The notes under the pieces were generated by a model. That model saw only the letters and a list, made by a program, of their open reading frames with translations. It ran no database searches and was not told where the DNA came from. This document shows positions 55,217 through 63,581 of a stretch of 64,000 bases of DNA, piece by piece. The stretch lies in the NCBI RefSeq assembly GCF_014208045.1, contig NZ_JACHML010000001.1, positions 1,426,001-1,490,000 of the forward strand, in the 5' to 3' direction. This DNA is from Microbacterium thalassium (GTDB taxonomy: Bacteria > Actinomycetota > Actinomycetes > Actinomycetales > Microbacteriaceae). How positions within the stretch are numbered: the first letter of the stretch is position 1; every line of letters starts with the position of its first letter. The position numbers and the translations under genes are program-made.

Positions 55217-55611
55217 GCCCGCTACGCTACGCGGGGGTTCGGACATTTGTTCGATGGTCAATGTCGATGTGCAGAACCCCCAGAGTGCCAAGCCTGGGGA
55301 GGAGCGGATGCCGCCGCACACCGCACGAGCGAAGACCCGGGGAGGGGCCGCCGAGCCCCTCCCCGTCGGCATCCGTCGCTGCGCATCCCCCGATCCGCTG
55401 CGATGTCCGCCCCCGTGCCGCGGCGCGATCCCCCGATCGGCGCGCGGCGCAATGATCATTCAAGCGCGCCCGTCCGGCACCGGCATGCATCGAGTCCGCA
55501 TTTCGGACACTTCCGGAAGAACCGGACACCTTCTGCTGAGCCGCTGATCCCGTGCTTATATGAGAGAGGCGGGTGGGACCGCCACCACAGCAGAACATCT
55601 GGGGAACGCGA
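55217..55611. other. 395-base divergent intergenic region
   Basis: Between the DUF222-HNH gene and the HTH gene. It contains the SOS-box-like operator, a minus-strand -10 (TAGCGT, 55224-55229, seven bases before the HNH start), a direct repeat CGGACAC (55504 and 55523) flanking the palindrome TTCCGGAA, and a TTATAT -10 candidate (55556-55561) for the HTH gene. No credible gene is seen. Confidence 0.6.
55239..55254. promoter_or_regulatory. SOS-box-like (LexA) operator
   Basis: TCGGACATTTGTTCGA differs at two of sixteen positions from the perfect palindrome TCGAACATATGTTCGA; the core CGGAC-N4-GTTCG differs by one base from CGAAC-N4-GTTCG of Gram-positive LexA sites. It lies 23-38 bases before the DUF222-HNH start, overlapping the -35/spacer of its promoter. 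Confidence 0.65.
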
Positions 55612-56085
55612 ATGACAGCAGCGCCGCCGCCGGGCGACGAGAGGACCATGACGGATGCAGGAGCAGACACGAAGGAGCGCTTCGCCGCCGACCTGCGCAA
55701 GCTGAGACTCGACGGGGGCAACCCCACGCTCAAGCGCCTGCAGGACGAGACGGGCATCTCGCGGTCGGTGCTCTCGGAGGCCTTCGCCGGACGCTCCCTG
55801 CCGACCGCCCGCACGGTCGACGGCGTGGTGCGGGTGTGCGACGGTGACACGGCGTCCTGGCTCGACCGTCGCGACGTTCTCGCCGGCCTCGCCGTCCCGC
55901 CGCCGGTGCCCGCTGCGGTCGCGCCCGCGCCGACGACGGATGCTGAGACCGCCGCATCCGCACCGGCAGCGCCCGCTGTCACCGGCATCCGCCAGCGCAC
56001 GGCGATTCTGATCGCGGCGATCGCGTTTCTGCTCGGCGTGGCTAGCGGTGCACTGGCGACTGCGGCGACGGCGCAGTTCTCCTAG
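55612..56085 (+). CDS. Membrane-anchored helix-turn-helix protein
   Basis: The 157-residue protein has an HTH-like domain at about residues 20-85 (FAADLRKLRL..., LKRLQDETGISRSVLSEAF..., then a RTVDGVVRVC helix), an Ala/Pro linker and one C-terminal membrane helix (TAILIAAIAFLLGVASG) with only a few residues outside. The topology places the DNA-binding-like domain in the cytoplasm at the membrane. Alternative starts exist at 55573 (GTG) and 55648 (ATG); I chose the ATG with GGGGAA upstream. A TTATAT -10 lies about 50 bases before it. It is divergent from the DUF222-HNH gene and convergent with the surface genes. Confidence 0.78.
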   Translation: MTAAPPPGDERTMTDAGADTKERFAADLRKLRLDGGNPTLKRLQDETGISRSVLSEAFAGRSLPTARTVDGVVRVCDGDTASWLDRRDVLAGLAVPPPVPAAVAPAPTTDAETAASAPAAPAVTGIRQRTAILIAAIAFLLGVASGALATAATAQFS

Positions 56086-56178
56086 ACCCATCTCGGCCGC
56101 CCAGCAGATGGCCGACGAGAGCCACGACCGGGTCGCGCCTGTGGCCCGCGACGCTTGCCGCGTCACGCGGCTGATCAC

Positions 56179-57165
56179 CTACCCCCGCGGCAGCTGCTCC
56201 CACGCGTTGCCCGCGGCGTTGAGCCGGTGGCCGTTGACGATGTCGCCCGGCAGGTAGTGGGTGACGCGCTCCCATTGACCGGATGCGGTGAACCGCCACC
56301 CGTTCTGGATCCAGCCCACCGGTGGCGGGGGCCCCTGCGACGGCGCCTGCGGAACGTCCCTCGCGGGTCGCACGATGGGCTGGGCCGTGGGCTGGTGGGG
56401 CTGCGCAGGCTGCACCGGCGGCAGACGAACCGCCGCAGGCTGCGCCGACGCCCCCTGTGGCGCACCAGCGGCAGGACCGGCCCCACCGGCACCGCCGGCA
56501 CCGCCGGCACCCCCCGCGACCCCCGCGACCCCCGCGACCCCCGCCGCCCCCGCCGCCGCCCCGGCGACCACCGGCCCCGCCGCACCGCGCGTGGCGGCGG
56601 TGTCCGCCGACGGCAGCCGCATCACCCCCGCGAGCTCGTAGTCGACCTTCTTCTCGGCGACCTGCACGCCCTCGCACTTCAGGGTCGCCGTGATCGTCCC
56701 GCGGCCGGTGCGCACGGCGACGATCTCGCCGCCCTTGACGACGACGAGGCCGCCTTCGACCTTGGTCTCGAGTTTCACTTCGAACGGGATGCTGGTGATC
56801 TTGCGCTCGTCGACGATGACGTCGACCGACGGCTCGTACGTCGACTCGAGCTTGTGGTCGGCGAGGGTCACGACCTCTTCGGCCTTGGGGTCGTTCTCGG
56901 TCTTGGAGATGGCGGCGGCGATCTTCTGGTTCTTGGTGAGCGCCGAGCCGATGACGCCGCCGAGGTCGGCGCCCAGCACGTCGCCGACGACGTGGCCGAT
57001 GCGGGCGCCGAGGATGTCGAGCCCGATGGCGGTCAGGCGCGCGATCGCGTCGGCGACGCCGCCCTTCTTCGCGGACTTCGCGGCCTCCTGCCGCAGCTTC
57101 GGCGGGGGCTCGCTCTCGGGCAGAAGGATGTCCTTCACCGTGGTGGATGCGGTTGCGGTGGTCAT
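56179..57165 (-). CDS. Uncharacterised protein with Gly/Ala linker and repeated NGxR...WE motif
   Basis: I do not recognise this 328-residue protein. It has no signal peptide. Residues 20-90 are helical with Ala/Lys and Gly-rich segments, 95-190 look beta-rich (VDVIVDERKITSIPFEVKL, GGLVVVKGGEIVAVRTGRG), followed by a collagen-like GAGGAGG linker and a Pro-rich stretch. The last 45 residues contain two related units, NGWRFTASGQWERV and NGHRLNAAGNAWEQL, with WIQ before. The ATG overlaps the stop of the upstream gene and is preceded by GAGGAGAAGCC, so the two are co-translated and may work together. Confidence 0.75.
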   Translation of the reverse strand: MTTATASTTVKDILLPESEPPPKLRQEAAKSAKKGGVADAIARLTAIGLDILGARIGHVVGDVLGADLGGVIGSALTKNQKIAAAISKTENDPKAEEVVTLADHKLESTYEPSVDVIVDERKITSIPFEVKLETKVEGGLVVVKGGEIVAVRTGRGTITATLKCEGVQVAEKKVDYELAGVMRLPSADTAATRGAAGPVVAGAAAGAAGVAGVAGVAGGAGGAGGAGGAGPAAGAPQGASAQPAAVRLPPVQPAQPHQPTAQPIVRPARDVPQAPSQGPPPPVGWIQNGWRFTASGQWERVTHYLPGDIVNGHRLNAAGNAWEQLPRG

Positions 57166-58700
57166 GGCTTCTCCTCGATCACGCGGTGCTCCCATGTGCC
57201 TGGTTCGCCGACCAGCCGGAACGACGGCGGCTCGGGCGCGGGGACGTCCGGGGTCGTGGTGTGGTGGATGGTCGTCGCGCGCTGCGGCATGAGCCGCACG
57301 TGCTCGCGCACGAGCTTCTCCTGCCGGCGCGGGCCTCTGATCCGCGCGATGGTGGTCGCGCCGAGGATGAGCAGCAGTGCGGCGCCGATCGCTCCCAGCG
57401 CCCAGGGGAGGGGATCGATGACCGGAGGCGGCGGAACGACTCCCTGCGCCGTGAACGTCGACTGCGCCTCGACCAGCTCGCCGGTGCGCAGGGCGCCGCT
57501 CAGCCTGATCGTGCCGTCGCCTTCCTGCTGCGGGATCACCGAGAAGCCGAAGCCCAGCGACTGCCCGCCCGCGAGCGTCACCGCGCCGAAGTCGAGCGTC
57601 GTCCCCGACACGGTCGGCGGCCCGATGCCTTCCACCGACCCGTCGACGTAGTCGGTGCCGGGCGGCAGTTCGGCGGTGAGCCGGGAGATCACCTGCGTCG
57701 AGTCGTTCGGGTTGCTCACCGTCGCTTCGACGCGGACCTCGTCCCCCACCTGCGGCTCGGCTGTGCTCAGCGAGATCGACCCCTGCAGGGGTGCGGGCGG
57801 CTGGACGACCGCCGGTGCTCCGGTGATGCGGGTGAGCATCGTGACGCCGACGGACTCGTCGCCGGCGACGAGGTCCCAGCTGAGCGCGATCGCGTGGTCG
57901 AGGGTCTCGCCCTCCTGGTCGATCGAGTCCGGCAGCGCCTGCCGGCTGCCCACCCGGGCCCAGACCACGGGGGCGCTGGCGAATGTGAAGTGGCTGCCGT
58001 CGGTGCTTTCGGGCACGAACTCCAGCACCCGCCCATCCGGATCGACCACGCCGGACTCGCTCGACGGGTGGCACCGGACGGCACCCGACCCGGGGTCGTA
58101 GGAGCCGAGGCCGAAGTCGGAGTCCGCCAGCCGGCAGTCGCCGGCGTGGTAGACGACGACGTCCGAGGTGGTCTCGATCCCGCCCCGGACGGTGATGCGG
58201 GTGCGGTAGAAGTCGTCGCCGGGCACGTACGAGTCGATCTGGCTGACGGTGATCGAGTCGTTCGTGACGACGGTCCAGATGAAGTAGGGGTCCTCGTCGG
58301 TCCCAGTTCCGCCGGTGCCCTGCAGCACCGGCTTCCACGGCGTCTGCTGCGCGCGACCGCCGCCGGGGATGTCGGCCGGGCCGTAGAGCGCCTGCTCGGT
58401 CGCGACGAAGGTGCCGCAGGCCGTCTCGGCGTCGAACTCCGACAGGTCGTCGTCGATGTGCCGCACGCGGCAGCTGAGGTCGCCCGAGATCTCGATCAGC
58501 GTCAGCGGGCCGTCCGAAACGATCGTCGCGGGCGGTTCCTCGGCTGAAGCGCGAACGCCTCCCACCGCCGCCGGGATCGACGCGCCGACCGCGGTGCCTG
58601 CATCCTGCACCGCCGAAGGGGGAGCGGATGCGGCCACGCACGCGCCCGCGATGAGCAGCGCCGCGGCCGTCGCGGCGATCGCTCTCGTCCTGCTTCGCAT
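57162..58700 (-). CDS. Secreted surface protein with DUF11-like domain and C-terminal anchor
   Basis: The 512-residue protein has an N-terminal signal peptide (MRSRTRAIAATAAALLIAG; probable cleavage near residue 30), an extracellular part with paired Cys residues (SCRVRH, ACGTF, GDCRL, VRCH), and a DUF11-like beta-sandwich near residues 320-415 (VGDEVRVEATVSNPNDST). One membrane helix lies near residue 425-447, followed by an Arg-rich cytoplasmic tail of about 60 residues. There is no LPxTG. The start is chosen at the ATG giving the signal peptide, with GGGGG upstream. It is co-translated with the next gene. Confidence 0.8.
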   Translation of the reverse strand: MRSRTRAIAATAAALLIAGACVAASAPPSAVQDAGTAVGASIPAAVGGVRASAEEPPATIVSDGPLTLIEISGDLSCRVRHIDDDLSEFDAETACGTFVATEQALYGPADIPGGGRAQQTPWKPVLQGTGGTGTDEDPYFIWTVVTNDSITVSQIDSYVPGDDFYRTRITVRGGIETTSDVVVYHAGDCRLADSDFGLGSYDPGSGAVRCHPSSESGVVDPDGRVLEFVPESTDGSHFTFASAPVVWARVGSRQALPDSIDQEGETLDHAIALSWDLVAGDESVGVTMLTRITGAPAVVQPPAPLQGSISLSTAEPQVGDEVRVEATVSNPNDSTQVISRLTAELPPGTDYVDGSVEGIGPPTVSGTTLDFGAVTLAGGQSLGFGFSVIPQQEGDGTIRLSGALRTGELVEAQSTFTAQGVVPPPPVIDPLPWALGAIGAALLLILGATTIARIRGPRRQEKLVREHVRLMPQRATTIHHTTTPDVPAPEPPSFRLVGEPGTWEHRVIEEKP

Positions 58701-58866
58701 CGAATCCCCCAAGAATTCACATGCGCAGTCCCCGTGGGCAACGCTACTCACGAGGATGAGGACGCGTAAGGCCCGTCAGATACGGCGGCGTTTCGGAGCG
58801 GGCGCGGGTGGATCCTCAGCGTTCCGCTCTTCGCGTGGGCGCGGCGCATTGCGCCGCGTGTGGACG

Positions 58867-60915
58867 CTACCGGTTCGCAGCGAGGAATCCCGCGATCTCG
58901 GAGTCGGAGAGCACCGAGGTGAGTTCCGGGTCGATCGGCATGAAGTCGCGGACGGCCGGGTTGCCGAGTCCCGTCGCGAGTCGTTCCCGCACGATGTCGT
59001 CGCTGAGAGGGCGCCTCTCCCATCGCACCAGGTAGCAGCCGAGCGAATAGGCGAGGATGGGGTCGATCGCGAGTGCGGCGTCCTCGATGAACGGGCCCGC
59101 GTTCCCAGGCTCGCCTCTTGCTGCGCGCAGCGCGAGCAGGTCGATCTTCACGCGGGCGCGGATCATGCGATTCTCGGTCGTTGGGGCGACGCCGTCCACC
59201 CATCGGGTGAGAAGCGCGTGGGCGTCCGTCGCGAGCGCGCCTGAGCCCTGCGTCGGGCGCTGTGCGAGGTAGTTGCGGGTCATCGCCGCGAGGGTCGCGA
59301 GCGCGGTCTTGTAGGGTGCGTCCGAGCGAGTCCGTGCGACGGAGCCCAGTTCGATCTTCCGGGCAGTCAAGCGGTCTCGCAGTCTCTCGCCGTAGGCCAG
59401 GATCCGATCTGGATCGACCTCGGCGCGGTTGCGCGCGTAGTCCAGCATCCATTGGGCGAGGCGGTTGTACGGGTCGGCGAGTGTCGCGGCCTCGAGCGTC
59501 GCGACGGCGTCTGTGGGGTCCTTCCCTCGGAGCAGCCACCCGATCGCGATCGAGACGAGCGCGATGCTCGTCGGGCTCGTCGCCCCCATCAGCGCCGGCG
59601 CGAAGTCGTGGTCTTCGGTCGCTGCGAGCTCGACGAGCACGTGTGCCGCGATGACGGTGGCGAGAAGGTCTCGTGAGTTTGGAGGGGTTGGCGCGGCGCC
59701 GGGTGAGCCCGTGGCCGCATCCGCAATGGGCGTCGCCTGGGCGGCGTAGAGCCCGGCGAGCCGGAGTACGGGCCGCTTCTTCGGCTTGTCCGGGGGCGGG
59801 GCGATTGCCTCGGCGACGACAGCGAGCTGACCGTACGGCGCCGAGGCGAGCCGGACGCGGGCGGACTTGCGCAGACGGTCGTGGCGAGAGATGGAGACGG
59901 ATGCCTCGTTGACGCCGTGCTGGGTGACGGTGATCTTCCAGGGCACGATACCGAGCACGAACAGGACGATCCCTTTGACGCCTTCAATCCAGCCCTGGCT
60001 GGAGAGGGCAGTGAGCGATGTGGAGAGAGTCTCGAGCTCTGCCCCGGTCGGCACCTCGACGGCGCGTGAGGGGCCGGCGATGGAGTGGAGGCGACGCAGA
60101 ACGTCGTCGCGGGTGAGGTTGGTCGTCGCGTCGGCATCCTTCGCTTCGCTCGTCACCGTCAGGTCGAGCCGCATCCGCGATGCGAGCCAGCAGGCGAGCG
60201 CGATCGCGCCGATGATCGCTTCGGCCCCCAACGCGAGGAGGAGCGCGACGTCGGGTGCGAGGGTGTTCTGCTGTGTCGCTGCGCCGACAGCGGAGATGAC
60301 GAGCGGCACGCTGACGAGCAGCGAGATTCCGGTCGTCCCGACGATCCGTCGATCGACGCGCGACGACTGGCGCATGCGGATCGGGGGCAGTTCCATGAGG
60401 AGCCGGGCGAGGACGAACATCGCCAGTGCGGCACCGGCGATGAATCCGACGGAGCCGGCGAGAGGCTCGAGCTGCGACTTCCAGTACTCGTCCCATGCTT
60501 CGCCGAACGCGGCCGTCGGAGGGGTGGGGGTAGGGGTCGAGCATGGACTCGACTCCTTCTCGGACTCGTCGTCGGAACACCCGCCTGCGGGGGTCGGAGC
60601 GGGCGTCGAGGTGGTCGTCGTGGTCGTCTCCGTCGTGGTGACGGACTCCTGCGCGCTTCCCTCGGCCGTCGCAGTCGCGACGACGGTTTCTCTCACGGTG
60701 ATGCTCTCGGTGACGGGCTCCGCCTCGTCTGCCGTGCACGTGCTCTCGCACTCGACGCTCTTGTCGGCGGTGTCGCCGGCCGCGGCATCGCGAGCGCTGC
60801 CGATGAGCGCACCGATCAGCACGAACAGGAGGATCGCAAGCGAGACGAGGATCACAACTCCCGGCGTGACAGCCGGCGCCCGCCGCTTTCCTGGTGCGAT
60901 CGCGTCATCGGACAT
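58867..60915 (-). CDS. Uncharacterised polytopic membrane protein with Ser/Thr-rich outer loop
   Basis: I do not recognise this 682-residue protein. It has a membrane helix at about residues 18-40, then a probable extracytoplasmic stalk rich in Thr, Ser, Pro and Glu (a run of TTTETTTTTTSTPAPTP type with four Cys), three further membrane helices (about 155-260), and a C-terminal half of about 400 residues that should be cytoplasmic. That half contains helical segments resembling repeat proteins (ATLEAATLADPYNRLAQWML). The ATG has GGGGG upstream. It is separated from the secreted protein gene by 166 bases with no obvious terminator. Confidence 0.75.
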   Translation of the reverse strand: MSDDAIAPGKRRAPAVTPGVVILVSLAILLFVLIGALIGSARDAAAGDTADKSVECESTCTADEAEPVTESITVRETVVATATAEGSAQESVTTTETTTTTTSTPAPTPAGGCSDDESEKESSPCSTPTPTPPTAAFGEAWDEYWKSQLEPLAGSVGFIAGAALAMFVLARLLMELPPIRMRQSSRVDRRIVGTTGISLLVSVPLVISAVGAATQQNTLAPDVALLLALGAEAIIGAIALACWLASRMRLDLTVTSEAKDADATTNLTRDDVLRRLHSIAGPSRAVEVPTGAELETLSTSLTALSSQGWIEGVKGIVLFVLGIVPWKITVTQHGVNEASVSISRHDRLRKSARVRLASAPYGQLAVVAEAIAPPPDKPKKRPVLRLAGLYAAQATPIADAATGSPGAAPTPPNSRDLLATVIAAHVLVELAATEDHDFAPALMGATSPTSIALVSIAIGWLLRGKDPTDAVATLEAATLADPYNRLAQWMLDYARNRAEVDPDRILAYGERLRDRLTARKIELGSVARTRSDAPYKTALATLAAMTRNYLAQRPTQGSGALATDAHALLTRWVDGVAPTTENRMIRARVKIDLLALRAARGEPGNAGPFIEDAALAIDPILAYSLGCYLVRWERRPLSDDIVRERLATGLGNPAVRDFMPIDPELTSVLSDSEIAGFLAANR

Positions 60916-61033
60916 GTGAGCCCCCGCTCGCCCGTGCACCGACCCCCATCGGCGCGATGCACACATCGTGTCGGGCCACCAGCAGGGCCGTCAAGCGCGC
61001 GTGCGAAACCTGCTTGTGGTCCTGAGCCAAAAC

Positions 61034-61072
61034 GAAGGATCCCCCGGCCGCCGAAGGCGGCCGAGGGATCCT
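61034..61072 (-). terminator. Intrinsic terminator after the LPxTG gene
   Basis: A 17-base-pair stem with one mismatch (61036-61052 against 61056-61072) with a three-base loop. Read on the minus strand it ends in TTCGTTTTGG, 25 bases after the LPxTG gene stop. Confidence 0.9.
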
Positions 61073-61096
61073 GAAGTCTGCTGCGGGAAGCGTTGG

Positions 61097-61654
61097 TTAG
61101 GCGTCGACCTTCGCGCGGTTGCGGCGGACGGATGCCGCGACCGCGATCGCGCCGCCGGCGAGGACGAGCGCCCCGCCGCCGACCCACAGGCCGAGCAGCT
61201 CGCCGCTCTCCATACCGGTGACGGGGAGCGATCCTCCGCCATCGGCCTCCGAGTCGGTCGCGACCGTGATCGTCGCGCTGCCGCCGGTCGACGTCTCAGA
61301 CGTCGCGGAGATCTCGTAGACGCCCGACGCATCGGTCGGGAACGTGATGCCGGTCGAGAGCGACCCGGTCGAGGACGACTGTGCGGTGCCGGTCGACGTC
61401 GTGGCGAACTTGAAGAATCCGATCGAGACCGAGGACGCTCCTCGGACGGTGATCGTGACCCGCTCGTTCGGCGAGAAGGTGCCGTCTGCGCACTCCATCG
61501 CGACACGCGAGTTGGGAGACGCGACGTTCGACGCGACGGTGCAGGCCCCCGAGGGCGGGTAGATCGTCGCCGCCTGGGCGGCCGAGCCGAGACCGAGCGT
61601 CGAGACGGCGACGAGTGCGGCGATCGCGGCTGCGTTGCGGATCTTGTGCTTCAT
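61097..61654 (-). CDS. LPxTG-anchored cell-wall surface protein
   Basis: The 185-residue protein has a signal peptide (MKHKIRNAAAIAALVAVSTL, cleavage after about residue 28), a short beta-rich extracellular domain with a likely Cys pair (ACTV and MECADG), a Ser/Thr-rich stretch, and a complete sortase signal: LPVTG at residues 143-147, a membrane helix and an RRNR tail. Sortase should link it to peptidoglycan. No sortase gene is in the window. The ATG is chosen to give the signal peptide; the TATGCT -10 lies about 56 bases upstream. A strong terminator follows, so it may be a single-gene transcript. Confidence 0.88.
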   Translation of the reverse strand: MKHKIRNAAAIAALVAVSTLGLGSAAQAATIYPPSGACTVASNVASPNSRVAMECADGTFSPNERVTITVRGASSVSIGFFKFATTSTGTAQSSSTGSLSTGITFPTDASGVYEISATSETSTGGSATITVATDSEADGGGSLPVTGMESGELLGLWVGGGALVLAGGAIAVAASVRRNRAKVDA

Positions 61655-61709
61655 GCTCTTCAACTCTTTCGTGCTGGCCCACAGGCGCCTCTGGGAAAAC
61701 AGGGCAGAC

Positions 61710-61715
61710 AGCATA
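61710..61715 (-). promoter_or_regulatory. -10 candidate for the LPxTG gene
   Basis: TATGCT on the minus strand, about 56 bases before the start. The -35 is not clear. Confidence 0.4.
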
Positions 61716-61738
61716 AACGCCGAGTTCGGAATCCCGAG

Positions 61739-63550
61739 CTACGGCGCCCCCTGATTTGAGTCTAGGGGTCCCAACAGGCAACTCCCAGTTTCGGGCGTTA
61801 CATCTCGATTAACTGTCGGCGTCTGCCGCACCGCCAGTTGTGCCCCGCTGGGCTCGGTCGTGCGCACGGCAACCCGTGCGGTCGCGGACTCTCCGGGGGC
61901 GAGCAGGATCTCGAAGCTCAGCACCTGGCGGCCGTCGATGAACCCGCCCCCGAACCCATCGCCGGTCGTGAGTGTGGCGTCGGCGAGTTCGAACCCTTCG
62001 GGCAGATAGAGGTACCCGACGGTCGAGGCCGACCCCGGTTCGACGCCGTACGCTCCGCCGCCGGTGATGTACTCGGCCAGTCCCGATGCGGGTGCCTCGT
62101 TCGCGATCGTGACCTCGAGGACGGCGGTTCCCGATGCCGCGCCGGCGGCATCCAGGGTGCAGGCCTCCCACAGCGCGGTCGTCTCGACGGACTGGTAGTA
62201 GTCCATCTTCGAGCCGGTTCCGTCGTTGAGGTATACCCCGAACGGCGTCGTGCGTCGCGTGGTCTCGAGCGGCGCGCCGGCGAGCGTCGTATCGGCGAGC
62301 ACGGCCTGATCCTCGTCGTGCGCGCTCCACAGCATCACGCGGTACTCGTCGCCCGCGCGGGCGAGACCCGCGAGAAGCGTGCCCGCGTTGAATCCGCGCT
62401 GTGTCAGCGCCTGGAAGATCGCCGACGTCGTGTCGGAGAAGAACTGGTTCTGCTGCTCCGGGTCGGGGTACCGCACGTACACCTCGTTCAGCAGCAGCTC
62501 GACCGCGTTGCCGGCGGTGAGCGTGTCGCCGGTCGGAAGCTCGACAGGACCCGTCGCCTCGAGGATGTATGACAGGGCGACGGGGTCCAGCGCGATGACC
62601 CCGTCGACCTGCGTGGCGTGCCGGTCGGCCCACATCGCCTGCGCGAGCTGGCCCGATACCTCGAAGTCGGGCACCTGTGTCACGTTGTGCATCCACGTCG
62701 CCGGTCGCACGCCGTAGACAGCGGTCAGTTCCGGGTCGAGGTCGAGGACCGGCGGCACGAAGGAACCGATATTGGCCGCGTAGTCCTGTTCGGTCAGGAT
62801 TAGGCCGCCGTCGTCGGTGTGCACGACGGCGAGTGCGCCGGCGATCCCGCCGAGCGAGCGCCATTCGGCGTTGTTCTGGAAGATCACCAGGTAGTCGCGT
62901 GGCTCGTCCTGCCCGAGCATGGCGGGGATGAGGACGGATGCCCGAGCGAGCGCATCGGTGGCGTGCGCGGTCTCTGTGAACAGGTCCGACACCTGATCGA
63001 CCACGTCTGCGAGAGGGCCGATCAGCGCGGGGGAGTTGGCGAATTCTATGGCTTCTGCCGCGCCGCCTATGGAGTCGGCGGCACGGGCTGCGGCATTCTG
63101 CACGGCGACGAAGCCGTCGAGGCTGATTCGGCCATCGATCGGCCGGAAGGCGTCGGCTGGGAGCGTCGAGGCGACTTCGGCGAGTGGCGTCAGGGCATCG
63201 ACCGCGACGGCGTCGGCCGAGGCGGCGATGGTCGATATCGCGTGCAGTTGGGGCCCGATCCACGGCAGCTGCTCGACCGCCTGCCAGGTCACATCGCTCG
63301 TGAGCGCGTGTGCTGTGCCGGTGTCAGCGGCGAGCCCCGTGATCAGCTCCGACACAGCCGCAGGGTCGTCGACGTTGGCGACAACCTCGAGCGCCTGGCC
63401 GCGGGCGCTCCGCAGGAGGTCTGCCGCGATGGCTCCCCGCACAGCGACCCAGGCGAGTGCGCAGATCGTGGCGATCAGCGCGCCGGCGACGACCCACAGC
63501 GTCACGGTACCTGCGACCCGGAGGGGGCGCGGGAGGGTCGGCGAGGTCAC
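61739..63550 (-). CDS. DUF4012 domain-containing membrane protein
   Basis: The 603-residue protein has one membrane helix at about residues 15-38 and a large extracytoplasmic DUF4012 region with FQNNAEWRSLGG and VRYPDPEQQNQFF, matching the paralogue at 18428. The GTG start is 31 bases after the tyrosine-kinase gene, so the two are probably an operon. The longer upstream frame is Arg-rich shadow. Association with a CpsD-type kinase supports a role in polysaccharide assembly or export, although the activity is unknown. Confidence 0.88.
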   Translation of the reverse strand: MTSPTLPRPLRVAGTVTLWVVAGALIATICALAWVAVRGAIAADLLRSARGQALEVVANVDDPAAVSELITGLAADTGTAHALTSDVTWQAVEQLPWIGPQLHAISTIAASADAVAVDALTPLAEVASTLPADAFRPIDGRISLDGFVAVQNAAARAADSIGGAAEAIEFANSPALIGPLADVVDQVSDLFTETAHATDALARASVLIPAMLGQDEPRDYLVIFQNNAEWRSLGGIAGALAVVHTDDGGLILTEQDYAANIGSFVPPVLDLDPELTAVYGVRPATWMHNVTQVPDFEVSGQLAQAMWADRHATQVDGVIALDPVALSYILEATGPVELPTGDTLTAGNAVELLLNEVYVRYPDPEQQNQFFSDTTSAIFQALTQRGFNAGTLLAGLARAGDEYRVMLWSAHDEDQAVLADTTLAGAPLETTRRTTPFGVYLNDGTGSKMDYYQSVETTALWEACTLDAAGAASGTAVLEVTIANEAPASGLAEYITGGGAYGVEPGSASTVGYLYLPEGFELADATLTTGDGFGGGFIDGRQVLSFEILLAPGESATARVAVRTTEPSGAQLAVRQTPTVNRDVTPETGSCLLGPLDSNQGAP

Positions 63551-63581
63551 CGGTGCCGCCCTCGGCGGTCGCCGCCACCGC

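Noticed and set aside
53627..55615. A 662-codon plus-strand frame with RARRGARRAR repeats
   Set aside because: The repeats are the reverse of the minisatellites in the DUF222-HNH gene, which has intact domains.
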